NCBI RefSeq assembly: GCF_001927245.1
Contig: NZ_MJUX01000002.1
Location: forward strand, 186,001-250,000
Length of the DNA: 64,000 bases
Reading direction: 5' to 3'
Source: Acuticoccus yangtzensis
GTDB lineage: Bacteria > Pseudomonadota > Alphaproteobacteria > Rhizobiales > Amorphaceae
Shown here piece after piece: positions 18,061 through 26,282 of this stretch. Each line of letters begins with the position of its first letter. Within the stretch, counting starts at the first letter, position 1. Under the pieces are notes generated by a model. It saw only the letters and a list, made by a program, of their open reading frames with translations. It searched no databases and was not told the DNA's origin. Both the position numbers and the translations under genes were made by a program.

Positions 18061-18914
18061 CAAACCACCCTTGAGAGTTTGACGAAACGGTCGGTGATCA
18101 GCATGGCGACCGCGATGATGATGATCTGCAGGACGGAGATGGCCGCGATGGTCGGGTCGATCTTCCACTGCAGATATTGGAGGATGGCGATCGGCAGCGT
18201 GGTGCGGCCGGGGCCGACCAGGAAGAGTGAAAGCTCCAGGTTGCCGAAGGAGGCGACGAAGCCGAACATCGAGCCGGCGACGATGCCGGGAAGGATGCCG
18301 GGCATCGTCACCCGCCGGAATGTGGTGAGGCGATTGGCGCCCAGATTCATGGCCGCCTCCTCAAGCGTTCTGTCGAACCCGGCGAGGCTCGCCATGATGA
18401 GCCGCACCATCCACGGCACGACGAGAAGAACGTGGCCGAAGACGAGGCCGCCGAACGAGTTCAGCATGTTCCACTCGAAGCGGATCGCGACCTCCACCAG
18501 CATCACGTAGATGGCGAAGCCGAGCACGATGCCGGGGACGATGAGCGGCATCAGAAGGAGGTTGTTCACCGCGCCGCGGCCGAAGAAGCGCAGCCGTGCG
18601 AGGCCGAGCGAGGCGGGCAGCGCGATGACGAGGCCGATGAGCGTCGCGAGGATGCCGACCTGGGCGGAGATCACGAAGGCGTCGATGAAGCGTTGATTGC
18701 CGATCGCCTGGCCGTACCAGCGCAGGGTGTAGCCCTGCGGCGGGTAGGAGGGGATCTCCTGGCTGTAGAAGGACAGCCAGGTGATGAAGATGAGCGGCGT
18801 GAGGATGTAGATGAAGGCGACCAGAGCCGCGGCCTTGAGGGCCCAGCGGCCGGGGCGCAGGCGGAACCCGGGACGGGCCGCCTTGCCGGTGTGCGTGACG
18901 GCGGCGCCCGTCAA
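18060..18914 (-). CDS. ABC transporter permease, PotC-like
   Basis: 284 residues, six transmembrane segments, EAA loop LEEAAMNLGANRLTTFRRV. The frame opens with a TTG at 18914 that overlaps the upstream amidohydrolase stop (TTGA) and has GGAGG four bases before it; no in-frame ATG occurs before the first membrane helix. Pairs with the PotB-like permease. Coupled to both neighbours by overlapping codons, so the amidohydrolases and transporter are one operon. Confidence 0.88.
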
Positions 18915-20161
18915 GCCGCCGCCTCCAGCGCGCTGTCGAGCGCGTTCTTGTAGAAGGCGCCGCCCTTCATGATGACGGGCATGTTCTTGCCTTGTCCTTC
19001 CAGAAGGGTGATGTCCTTCGTCGGGTCGCCGTCGACCAGGATGAGGTCGGCCCAGGCGTCGGCGGCCACGGTGCCGAGGCGGCCCGGACGGCGCACGACT
19101 TCCGCCGCGATGGTGGTCGCCGCGCGGATGACGGTGATAGGCTTCTGCACCTCGGCGCGGATGGAGAATTCGCGGCTCTGATCCTCGAGCAGCGCGCCCA
19201 GAAGGTCGGACCCGTAGGCCACCTTCACGCCGGCCGCCTCGCAGATCTCCAGCGACTTGTAGCCGCCCTCGAGCACCATGTCGTTCTTTTCCAACATGCT
19301 TTCGGGCATGCCGAAGCTTGCCGCGCGCTCCTTCATGGCGACGTAGGCGACGAGGTTGGCGACGAGATAGGCGCCCTTCTCGGCCATCAACTTGGCGGCG
19401 GCCTCGTCGATCAGGTTGCCGTGCTCGATGGTGCGCACACCGTGGCCGACCGCGCGGGTGATGGCTTCGGGCGAATAGGCGTGGGCGCAGACATAGCGGC
19501 CGAACGCCTCCGCCTCCTCCACCGCCGCCTCGATCTCCTCGATCGAGAATTGCAGCGAATCCAGCGGATCGTTCGGGGACGCGACGCCGCCGGACGCCAT
19601 GATCTTCACCTGGTCGCAGCCCTGGCGCATCTGCTCACGCACCACCTTGCGGACCTCGTCCTCACCGTCGCAGACGATCCTGAGGTAGGCCGCGGTGTTG
19701 CAGCACGGGCAGGCGAAGCCCGGATTGGTGCGGCCGCGCCCGTCCGAATGGCCGCCGGTGGGGCCGATGGAACGGCCGGCGATGAAGAGGCGCGGGCCGG
19801 GGATCAGCCCCTTCTCGATCGCCGTCTTCATGCCCCAGTCGGTGCCGCCGGTGTCACGCACGGTGGTGAAGCCGCGGTCGATCATCGACTTGATGCGCTT
19901 GGCGCCGCGGGCGGCGGCCAAGGTGAGCGGCACCTCCTCCATCCGCCGCATGTAGACTTCGTCGTGCATGCAGTGGACGTGGCAGTCGATCAGGCCCGGC
20001 ATCAGCGTGCGGCCGCCGCAGTCGACCACGGTGGCGCCGGAGGCTTTGATCGGCGTGTCGGAGACTTCGCGGATCTTCTCGCCTTCGACGAGGACTTCGT
20101 AGCCCTCCCGCGGCTCGTCGAACGCAGGGTCGAGGAGCTTGAGGTTCTTGAAGAGGAACAT
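18911..20161 (-). CDS. Prolidase-like amidohydrolase, paralogue 2
   Basis: 416 residues, amidohydrolase superfamily TIM barrel. Metal ligands are visible: His61 and His63 (DCHVH), probable carboxylated Lys186 (DQVKIMASGG), His227 (CAHAYS), His247 (IEHGNLID) and Asp319 (AYGSDLLG). This set matches the binuclear Xaa-Pro dipeptidase/imidazolonepropionase-like group. An unusual CPCC cluster (151-154) is shared with the neighbour. It begins two bases after the stop of paralogue 1. It probably hydrolyses an N-acyl or peptide-like amide in the cytoplasm; the true substrate is unknown. Confidence 0.85.
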   Translation of the reverse strand: MFLFKNLKLLDPAFDEPREGYEVLVEGEKIREVSDTPIKASGATVVDCGGRTLMPGLIDCHVHCMHDEVYMRRMEEVPLTLAAARGAKRIKSMIDRGFTTVRDTGGTDWGMKTAIEKGLIPGPRLFIAGRSIGPTGGHSDGRGRTNPGFACPCCNTAAYLRIVCDGEDEVRKVVREQMRQGCDQVKIMASGGVASPNDPLDSLQFSIEEIEAAVEEAEAFGRYVCAHAYSPEAITRAVGHGVRTIEHGNLIDEAAAKLMAEKGAYLVANLVAYVAMKERAASFGMPESMLEKNDMVLEGGYKSLEICEAAGVKVAYGSDLLGALLEDQSREFSIRAEVQKPITVIRAATTIAAEVVRRPGRLGTVAADAWADLILVDGDPTKDITLLEGQGKNMPVIMKGGAFYKNALDSALEAAA

Positions 20162-20163
20162 GG

Positions 20164-21399
20164 TCAATTCAACGTCCTCTTGTGGAAGGCACCGTCTTTC
20201 ATGATGACCTTCATGTGCTGGCCTTGCCCTGCGAACAGGGAGAGGTCTTTCAGGGGGTTGCCGTCGATCACCAGGAGGTCGGCGAAGGCGCCGGGCTTCA
20301 GGCAGCCGAGCTTGCCCTCCTGGCGCAGCACCTTGGCGGCGATGGTGGTGGCCGAGCGCACGATGTCGAGCGCGGGGACGACGTTGGACCTGAGCTCGAA
20401 TTCGCGGCTCTGGTCGACCTGAAGCTGGCCGAGGAGGTCCGACCCGTAGGCGACCGGCACCCCGGCGCGCTTGCAGATCTCCAGCGACTTCAACCCGCCT
20501 TCGATGACGACGTCGTTCTTCTCCAGCATGTCGGCGGACATGCCGTAGTCGGCCGCACGCTCCTTCATCGCGTAGTAGGCGACGAGGTTGGCGACGAGGA
20601 ACATGTCCTTCTCGGCCATCAGGGTGGCGGACGCATCGTCGATCAGGTTGCCGTGCTCGATCGTCCTGACGCCGGCGTTCGCGGCGCGGGTGATCGCGTG
20701 CGGCGAATAGGCGTGGGCGCAGACATAGCGGCCGAAGTTGGTGGCCTCTTCCACGGCCGCCGCCACCTCGCCGAGCGAGAATTGCAGCGAGTCCAGCGGG
20801 TCGAACGGGGATGCGACACCGCCCGACATCATAATCTTCACGTGGTCGCAGCCCTGGCGCATCTCCTCGCGCACGGCTTTCCTCACCTCCGCCTTGCCGT
20901 CGGCGACGCCCATGCACCAGGACAGCGCGTTGCAGCAGGGGCAGAGGCCGCCGGGGTCGGTCCTTCGGCGCATGTCCGAATGGCCGCCTGTGGGGCCGAG
21001 CGCACGGCCGGCGATGAAGAGGCGCGGTCCGACGCAGTAGCCCTGGTCGACGGCGGCCTTCAGCCCCCAGTCCGCCCCGCCGGTGTCGCGCACGGAGGTG
21101 AAGCCGCGGTCGAGCATGCCCTTCATCGCCGCCATGGCGTGGGCGCTCATCAGCGTCAGCGGCTGCGTCTCCAGCTTGGAGATGAAGACCTCGTTCAGCA
21201 CCACGTGGACGTGGCAGTCGATCAGGCCGGGCATGAGGGTGCCGCCGTCGCAGTCGATCACCGCCGCGGTGGGCGCGGTGATCGGCGTGGCGGACACCTC
21301 GCGGATCAGGTTGTCTTCGACCAAAATCTCGTGACCGGGAAGGATTTCATCCTGCTCCGGGTCGAGCATGCCGAAGTTTTTAAAGAGGATCTGCCCCAA
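20164..21399 (-). CDS. Prolidase-like amidohydrolase, paralogue 1
   Basis: 411 residues from a TTG at 21399 (read as MGQILFKNFGMLDP), which has AGGAG eight bases upstream and aligns with the start of the downstream paralogue; the longer frame to 21453 has no ribosome site. Metal motifs DCHVH, DHVKIMMSGG, CAHAYS, IEHGNLID and AYGSDLLG are intact, and the CPCC cluster is present. The two enzymes are clearly a tandem duplication, conserved over the whole length but diverged enough to suggest different substrates. Confidence 0.83.
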   Translation of the reverse strand: MGQILFKNFGMLDPEQDEILPGHEILVEDNLIREVSATPITAPTAAVIDCDGGTLMPGLIDCHVHVVLNEVFISKLETQPLTLMSAHAMAAMKGMLDRGFTSVRDTGGADWGLKAAVDQGYCVGPRLFIAGRALGPTGGHSDMRRRTDPGGLCPCCNALSWCMGVADGKAEVRKAVREEMRQGCDHVKIMMSGGVASPFDPLDSLQFSLGEVAAAVEEATNFGRYVCAHAYSPHAITRAANAGVRTIEHGNLIDDASATLMAEKDMFLVANLVAYYAMKERAADYGMSADMLEKNDVVIEGGLKSLEICKRAGVPVAYGSDLLGQLQVDQSREFELRSNVVPALDIVRSATTIAAKVLRQEGKLGCLKPGAFADLLVIDGNPLKDLSLFAGQGQHMKVIMKDGAFHKRTLN

Positions 21400-21428
21400 G
21401 GAGCCGTCTCCTGTTAGTGAAGAGCGAG

Positions 21429-21497
21429 AAAATGGCACGCCCGTTGCGCACAATGAACCGCATATGCTCTCGGATCAAGGCGGTGGAATGCCATTTT
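21429..21497. promoter_or_regulatory. AAAATGGCA/TGCCATTTT inverted pair upstream of the amidohydrolase operon
   Basis: The 108-base gap between the M24 peptidase stop and the first amidohydrolase contains AAAATGGCA (21429-21437) and its exact complement TGCCATTTT (21489-21497), 51 bases apart. It is AT-rich for this genome. TGCCATTTT recurs at 25370-25378, upstream of the broken liv genes. The gap may hold an internal promoter for the amidohydrolase-transporter genes with a looping operator; this is inference. Confidence 0.35.
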
Positions 21498-21507
21498 TTA
21501 CGTATAT

Positions 21508-22725
21508 TTAGGCGTCGTAACCGAACGGATCGTCCACAGTGTGGCACGGACCCGAGAACCACTTCGGCCCATCGTCGGCGATGTAGGCGCAATCCTCCAG
21601 CCGGATGCCGAACTCGCCATAGATGCAGATCGTCGGCTCGATGGAAAAACACTGCCCCTTCGTCAGCGGCGCCGTGTTGCCCTTCACCATATATCGCTCC
21701 TCGTGCACCTCCAGACCGATGCCGTGGCCGGTCCGGTGGGGAAGCCCCGGCAGTGCATAATCCTTGCCAAACCCGGCCGCCTCGATCGCGCCGCGTGCCG
21801 CATCGTCCACCGCGTGGCAGGGCGCACCCGGCTGCGCGGCGGCAAATCCGGCGAGCTGCGCCGCCTGCTCGATCTCCCACACCTCGCGCTGGCGCGGCGT
21901 CGGATCGCCGAAGACGTAAGTGCGCGTGATGTCAGACCGGTAGCCGCCGACGAAGCAGCCGAGGTCGAACAGCACCATGTCGCCCTTCTTCAGCTCCTGC
22001 GGGTAGTCGACGCCGTGCGGATAAGCGGTCGCCTCGCCGAACAGGATCAGCGGCGCGGACGATGTCGGCACGGCGCCCAGACGCCGGTGCGCCTCCTGCA
22101 CGAAGGCCTGCGCCTCCGTCGTCATCATGCCCTCGTAGAGAACGCGCGCGGCGATCCGCTGCACCTCGGCGGTGACGTTGAAGGCCTGCTGCATCAGCGC
22201 GATCTCGGCCGACGACTTCTCGGAGCGCAGCTTGGCCGTCACGTCCATGCCGTTGCGGAAATCGTAGCGGTTGCCGTGCCGGCGCAGCCCGTCGAAGGTG
22301 AAGAAAGGCGTCGCCGGGTCCACCGCCACGACACCGTTCTCGTAACCCAGCGAGGCGATGGTGTCGGCCACCAGCGCCGTCGGGTCCTCGTGCTCCTCCC
22401 AGCAGCGGATGTCGTCGCCGAACTTCAGCATGGAGCGCGTCTTCGGCTCCTCAAAGGCGGGCGACAAATAGGTCACCTCGCCCGCCGCCGGGATGATCGC
22501 CCCGTGCAAGCGCTCGGTCGGCTTCAACTGGATGCCGGTGAAATAGAAGAGGTTCACCGAGGTATCGAGGTAGAGCGCGGAGATGCCCTCCGCCTTCATC
22601 AGCGCCTGCGCCCGCTTCACGCGCTCCTGATGCTCGTCGATACCGATGGGAACGCGGCCGCCGGTGATCGGCTTCAACTTGTCGAGTTCGTCCTGCGCGG
22701 AGGACACGCCCACACCGATGGTCAT
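21508..22725 (-). CDS. M24-family Xaa-Pro-type aminopeptidase/dipeptidase
   Basis: 405 residues. Unlike DoeA in this window it keeps the full dinuclear metal set: Asp and Asp in LFDLGCFVGGYRSDITRTY, His in HRTGHGIGLEVHE, Glu in SIEPTICI and Glu in GIRLEDCAY. The N-terminal creatinase-type domain is also present. It is likely to split Xaa-Pro or a related imide bond. First gene of the minus-strand catabolic cluster, divergent from the GAF protein across 131 bases. Two amidohydrolases of the prolidase-like group follow, which suggests a shared substrate class. Confidence 0.88.
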   Translation of the reverse strand: MTIGVGVSSAQDELDKLKPITGGRVPIGIDEHQERVKRAQALMKAEGISALYLDTSVNLFYFTGIQLKPTERLHGAIIPAAGEVTYLSPAFEEPKTRSMLKFGDDIRCWEEHEDPTALVADTIASLGYENGVVAVDPATPFFTFDGLRRHGNRYDFRNGMDVTAKLRSEKSSAEIALMQQAFNVTAEVQRIAARVLYEGMMTTEAQAFVQEAHRRLGAVPTSSAPLILFGEATAYPHGVDYPQELKKGDMVLFDLGCFVGGYRSDITRTYVFGDPTPRQREVWEIEQAAQLAGFAAAQPGAPCHAVDDAARGAIEAAGFGKDYALPGLPHRTGHGIGLEVHEERYMVKGNTAPLTKGQCFSIEPTICIYGEFGIRLEDCAYIADDGPKWFSGPCHTVDDPFGYDA

Positions 22726-22856
22726 CGAGCCACTCTCTCGACTAACTGACGCGCCATTATTTGCTCCAATTTTTCTTCAGTCTTGCAGACACTTAAGACC
22801 AGGCTGGCGTAGTCTGAGGCAGGGCGGCCCTCGCCGCCGAACCGAGAGGACGCTTC

Positions 22857-23348
22857 ATGGACGTTTCGGCCTTCACCCGCGCCATCGCCGAGCCCGACCA
22901 GCCCGCGGCCGCCTTCGCGGCCCTCGCCGAAATGGCCGCCGCCGGGCCGGGGGTGAAACTCTTCACCGCGCTCACCATCGACCAGACGGCCGGGCTGCTG
23001 CGGCGCAGCTTCTCCAACATGCCGGACGCCTACCCGGCGGGCGGCACGAAGAAGATCGCCGACACGACGATCACCGACCTGATGCTGAACGGGCGCAAGA
23101 GCGTCCTCAGCGACGGACCGGACGCTGTGAAGGAGAATTTCTACGACCACGAGCTGATCTTCTCGCTGGGCTGCGAAAGCTGCCTCAACGTTCCGGTGGT
23201 CGTGGCGGACGAGGTGATCGGCTCGATCAACCTCCTCCACGCGGCGGGGCAATATACGCCGGAGCGTATCGCCATGGCCGAGGCGCTGATCCCCTTCGCG
23301 GCGGCCGCCTTCCTGATCGAGCGGCAGCACGGCGGCGCCCTCGCCTGA
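22857..23348 (+). CDS. GAF-domain protein
   Basis: 163 residues forming a single GAF domain: SCLNVPVVVADEVIGSINLLHAAGQ is the typical central strand and loop, and the helix EALIPFAAAAFLIER closes it. No output domain is attached, so it may be a small-molecule sensor or a free-standing redox/ligand-binding protein; Cys residues in LGCESCLN could matter. It diverges from the M24 peptidase gene and converges with the CDF gene, their stops being only five bases apart. Confidence 0.75.
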   Translation: MDVSAFTRAIAEPDQPAAAFAALAEMAAAGPGVKLFTALTIDQTAGLLRRSFSNMPDAYPAGGTKKIADTTITDLMLNGRKSVLSDGPDAVKENFYDHELIFSLGCESCLNVPVVVADEVIGSINLLHAAGQYTPERIAMAEALIPFAAAAFLIERQHGGALA

Positions 23349-23353
23349 CCGGC

Positions 23354-24286
23354 TCACGCGGCCTTCCCCGAAGGCTGCGGCGCGACGAGCTCCTCCGTCG
23401 CCGGAAGCACCGTGACGGAGGCGCCCTCCACGCGCGACGCCACGCTCTGCCGCACCGCGGCGCACTGGGCGACCACCGCCGCCCAGTCCCGCCCCTCGCG
23501 AAAGCCGAGCGTGATCTCCACGATCGGCACCCCGCCCGACCGCCGCGTGCGGATCGCCAGGATGTCGTCGAAATCGTCGAACCGCTCGGCGAGGCCGCCC
23601 AGGATGAGAAGCTGAACCTCCTCCTCCAGCGCCTTGTCGGCCAGCTCCCAGAAGGCGTTGTGGAAGGTCTGATAGGCGGTGAACAGCATCGCCCCGGCGA
23701 TGATGAAGCCCGCCACCGCGTCGCCGATCGCAAGCTGAGGCACCATGGAGGCCGCCGCCACCAGCACCATGGTCACCGACAGGCCGACGACGTCGATCGC
23801 CTGCGCCCGCCGCCAGACCTTCACCACGCCGGACGGTTCGCGCGCGAGCGGGCGTGACGCCAGCCACAGCCCCGCCGACTGCACTACCAGAATGCCGGTG
23901 ACGATGAGCGGCCCGGTCACGTTCTCCGGCTGCGGCGGATCGAGCGCCCGGTAGAGGCTGACCGCGCCGATGCCGAGCCCCGACAGCGTGAAGGACACAC
24001 CGAGAATCGCCCCGGCGATCGCCTCGATCTTGCCGGTGCCGTAGGGAAACACCAGAGCGCAGGCGCGCCGCGCCGCCCGCATCGTCAAAAACACCAGCAC
24101 CGAGAAGAGGATGTAGATGAGCGTGAACAGCGCGTCGCCGATCATGCCGATCGACGTCGACCCGAAGGCGGCGATGATCTGCGGCCCGGCGATCACCGTC
24201 GACAGCGTGATCGACACGAGCTGCAGACGCTCGAAGGAGAGGCGCGGCCGTCCGGCGGACGCGCAGGGGAGGCTGGATTGGGTCAA
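23354..24286 (-). CDS. Cation diffusion facilitator (CDF) family transporter
   Basis: 310 residues with about six transmembrane segments and a C-terminal cytoplasmic domain (VPIVEITLGFREG). Family marks are SIGMIGDALFTLIYILFSV in TM2 and IGDAVAGFIIAGAML near TM6. The usual metal-site residues are only partly kept: TM5 reads QAIDVVGLSV where Zn/Cd exporters often have His or Asp pairs, so the metal is uncertain. Start is a TTG at 24286 with GAGG seven bases upstream. Expected to export a divalent metal in exchange for protons. Confidence 0.8.
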   Translation of the reverse strand: MTQSSLPCASAGRPRLSFERLQLVSITLSTVIAGPQIIAAFGSTSIGMIGDALFTLIYILFSVLVFLTMRAARRACALVFPYGTGKIEAIAGAILGVSFTLSGLGIGAVSLYRALDPPQPENVTGPLIVTGILVVQSAGLWLASRPLAREPSGVVKVWRRAQAIDVVGLSVTMVLVAAASMVPQLAIGDAVAGFIIAGAMLFTAYQTFHNAFWELADKALEEEVQLLILGGLAERFDDFDDILAIRTRRSGGVPIVEITLGFREGRDWAAVVAQCAAVRQSVASRVEGASVTVLPATEELVAPQPSGKAA

Positions 24287-24295
24287 CCGCTCGCC

Positions 24296-25210
24296 TCACC
24301 GGCCGCCCTGCCCGCGCGGGGCAGCGTCCGCCGCCAGCGCGACCGGCGGCTTGGGCGGCCGCTCGGCGATGAGGCCGGACGGCTTCAGCCGCATGATGAG
24401 GATGAGGAGCGCGCCGATCACCATCTCGCGCAGCGCCGCGCCCTGCGCGCCGCCGAGCCCCGGGACAACCCCCTCCATGAAGCGGCTGCCCTCCAGGATG
24501 AACATCACGATGACCGCGCCCACCACCGCGCCGGTGGCGTTGCCCGTGCCCCCCGCCGTCAACGACAGGAAGATGTAGATCGTCAAAAGCGGGCGGAAAA
24601 TGTCCGGCGCGATGTAGCTGGTGAAGTGCGCATAGAGCACCCCGCCGAGGCCGAGGGCACGTGTGTGACAAGGAGCCGGCGCAGCGGGCGCAGGAGGTCG
24701 CGGCGCGGCTAACGTTGTTCTACGTGCTCGGCAACGTCTCCAGCGACCTTTCGGGCGGGCAGAAGAAGCTCCTCGAGATCGGCCGCGCCTGATGGGCGGC
24801 ACCAACCTCATTCTGCTCGACGAGCCGGTGGCGGGCGTGAACCCGTGGCGGGCCGGGCGGAACAGCGCGGTGCCGACATGCTCGCCCGGCTGCGCGTCAC
24901 CATGCAGCATCAGCGTTTCGTACACGGACAGCTTGGGGAAACCACGGGCGATCTGGAAGGTGCGGACCAGCCCGCGCAGGCTGATCTGATCGGCCCGCCA
25001 GCCGGTGATGTCGGTGCCGTCGAAGGTCACGCGGCCGGCCTCGGGCGGGATGACGCCGGAGATGCAGTTGAAGGCGGTGGTCTTGCCCGCTCCGTTGGGA
25101 CCGATGAGGCCGGTGATGGACCCGGCTTTCACCGCAAAGTCCGCGCCGCGCAGGGCGTGAACTCCGTAGAAGCTGCGGGTCAGCCCCTCGACGGTGAGGA
25201 GGTCTGCCAT
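24296..25210 (-). pseudogene. Scrambled remnant of a branched-chain amino acid ABC cassette (livG 5' part joined to livM 3' part)
   Basis: Read from 25210, the first roughly 118 codons are a LivG-type ATPase with Walker A LIGPNGAGKTTAFN and end near TALFRPAR (about 24852). The last roughly 120 codons (about 24660 to 24296) are the C-terminal membrane part of a LivM permease (GGVLYAHFTSYIAPDIF and following). The frame happens to stay open, but the ATPase signature, Walker B and switch His are absent from this strand. The missing ATPase middle lies inverted between the two parts. No livH, livF or livK remains nearby. The product cannot be a working ATPase or permease. Confidence 0.85.
24662..24847 (+). 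pseudogene. Inverted livG fragment with a one-base deletion
   Basis: On the plus strand this segment encodes the middle of a LivG ATPase: signature DLSGGQKKLLEIGRA, then, after a shift of one frame, LILLDEPVAGVNP (Walker B). The frame breaks at GCCTGATGGGC (24787-24797), where one C is missing from the expected GCCCTGATGGGC and creates a TGA. The fragment is opposite in direction to the livG start at 25210, so a local inversion of about 190 bases occurred inside the old cassette. Confidence 0.85.
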
Positions 25211-25446
25211 TCGTTCCCCTTCGAGCTACGGCAGACACGAGCCGCGCAGATGTGACGCCTTTCCGAAAAGCAATTGGAATGCCAAGAAAATTTGCCTGCA
25301 CACAAATGAAACAAGCTGCACCAATGTGTGAAATTTCTGACGTATTTTCGCGCCGCGTCAATGGCTGAATGCCATTTTGCCAGGCATGGATCGGCGGATC
25401 GTGTGCCGATCCTGCGAGCGCGCCGCCCGGTTTAGCGGCTGACCGG

Positions 25447-25929
25447 CTAGCGAGTCAGGGACTTGCAAACCTGCACGACGGCCTCACGCGACTTCGCTTC
25501 GACCAGGGGACGCAGCACCGGCTCCCACACTTTGCGCAAAATGTCGGCACCCGTGCCGTGGAAGGATTGCGCCTCGACAGACAGGCTGCGCACCGCGCAA
25601 TCGGCGAGACCGACCTCCGCGCGCGCGGCGATCTCCATGCCGGCGGTGGCGGCGATGGGCGCTTGCTTCCCGGTCGCGCACGTCAGGCTGCCGGTGACGC
25701 TGGCGTTCATCGTGTCGCCCACCACATCGAGCCGGATTCTGCCGACCTCGACATCCTCCAGGCGCCGGAGCGTCGGGAAGTCGCTGCACGGGTTGGAGCC
25801 GATGATCGCGCGCTCCACCATGCTGTGCGTCGAAGTTTGGTTTTGCGCCGCAGCTTGGCCGCCAAGCAGCAACGCGGCGGCAAGCCCCGCCGTGAGCGCC
25901 GCCGCACAGGAACCGGAATATTTGCGCAT
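25447..25929 (-). CDS. Exported protein of unknown function
   Basis: 160 residues from ATG 25929 (MRKYSGSC), with AGGGG six bases upstream. Residues 1-29 form a clear signal peptide ending GGQAAAQ. The mature part has four cysteines (NPCSDF, LTCAT, ADCAVRS, QVCKS), which could make two disulfides, and a beta-rich central stretch (VGRIRLDVVGDTMNASVTGSL on either side of residue 75). I do not recognise the family. It stands alone, 352 bases from the MFS gene, which runs the other way. Confidence 0.7.
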   Translation of the reverse strand: MRKYSGSCAAALTAGLAAALLLGGQAAAQNQTSTHSMVERAIIGSNPCSDFPTLRRLEDVEVGRIRLDVVGDTMNASVTGSLTCATGKQAPIAATAGMEIAARAEVGLADCAVRSLSVEAQSFHGTGADILRKVWEPVLRPLVEAKSREAVVQVCKSLTR

Positions 25930-26282
25930 CGACTGCCCCTGAGTGTGGCGACGTAGCGGTCCCGATGCGGGTGCCGCGCCGTGCGGCGATTCGACCGGGA
26001 CGCCGCGCCGTGCGTCGCATGAGGCCGTGCTGGTTCGCCATTCCGTTCTCATAAGGCACAGTTATGCATACCCGGCGCAGCGTGCCAAGCAGCCCATCCC
26101 AGGCGTCGAACCGGCCGAAACGCGAATGGTCTAGCAAGCACCGGCACCACGCAGGCCGCCCTGGGATCACGACGATCGCGCCCGCGTTGCCCGGCCCGCC
26201 GCTTGCGCATTCCACTTGATTCCGCTGCGAATGGGTGCAGGTACACTCAACAGTCCCCGCCAGTTGCCCGTCAGGACCACCC
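25930..26282. other. Divergent spacer, nothing recognised
   Basis: This 353-base gap lies between the unknown exported protein (minus strand) and the MFS exporter (plus strand) and should hold both promoters. I see no convincing -35/-10 pair, no RNA gene and no repeat; open frames across it have no family features. Confidence 0.5.

Noticed and set aside
24296-25210. Intact ABC ATP-binding protein of 304 residues
   Set aside because: Only Walker A is present on this strand; the second half is permease sequence, and the ATPase centre is inverted.
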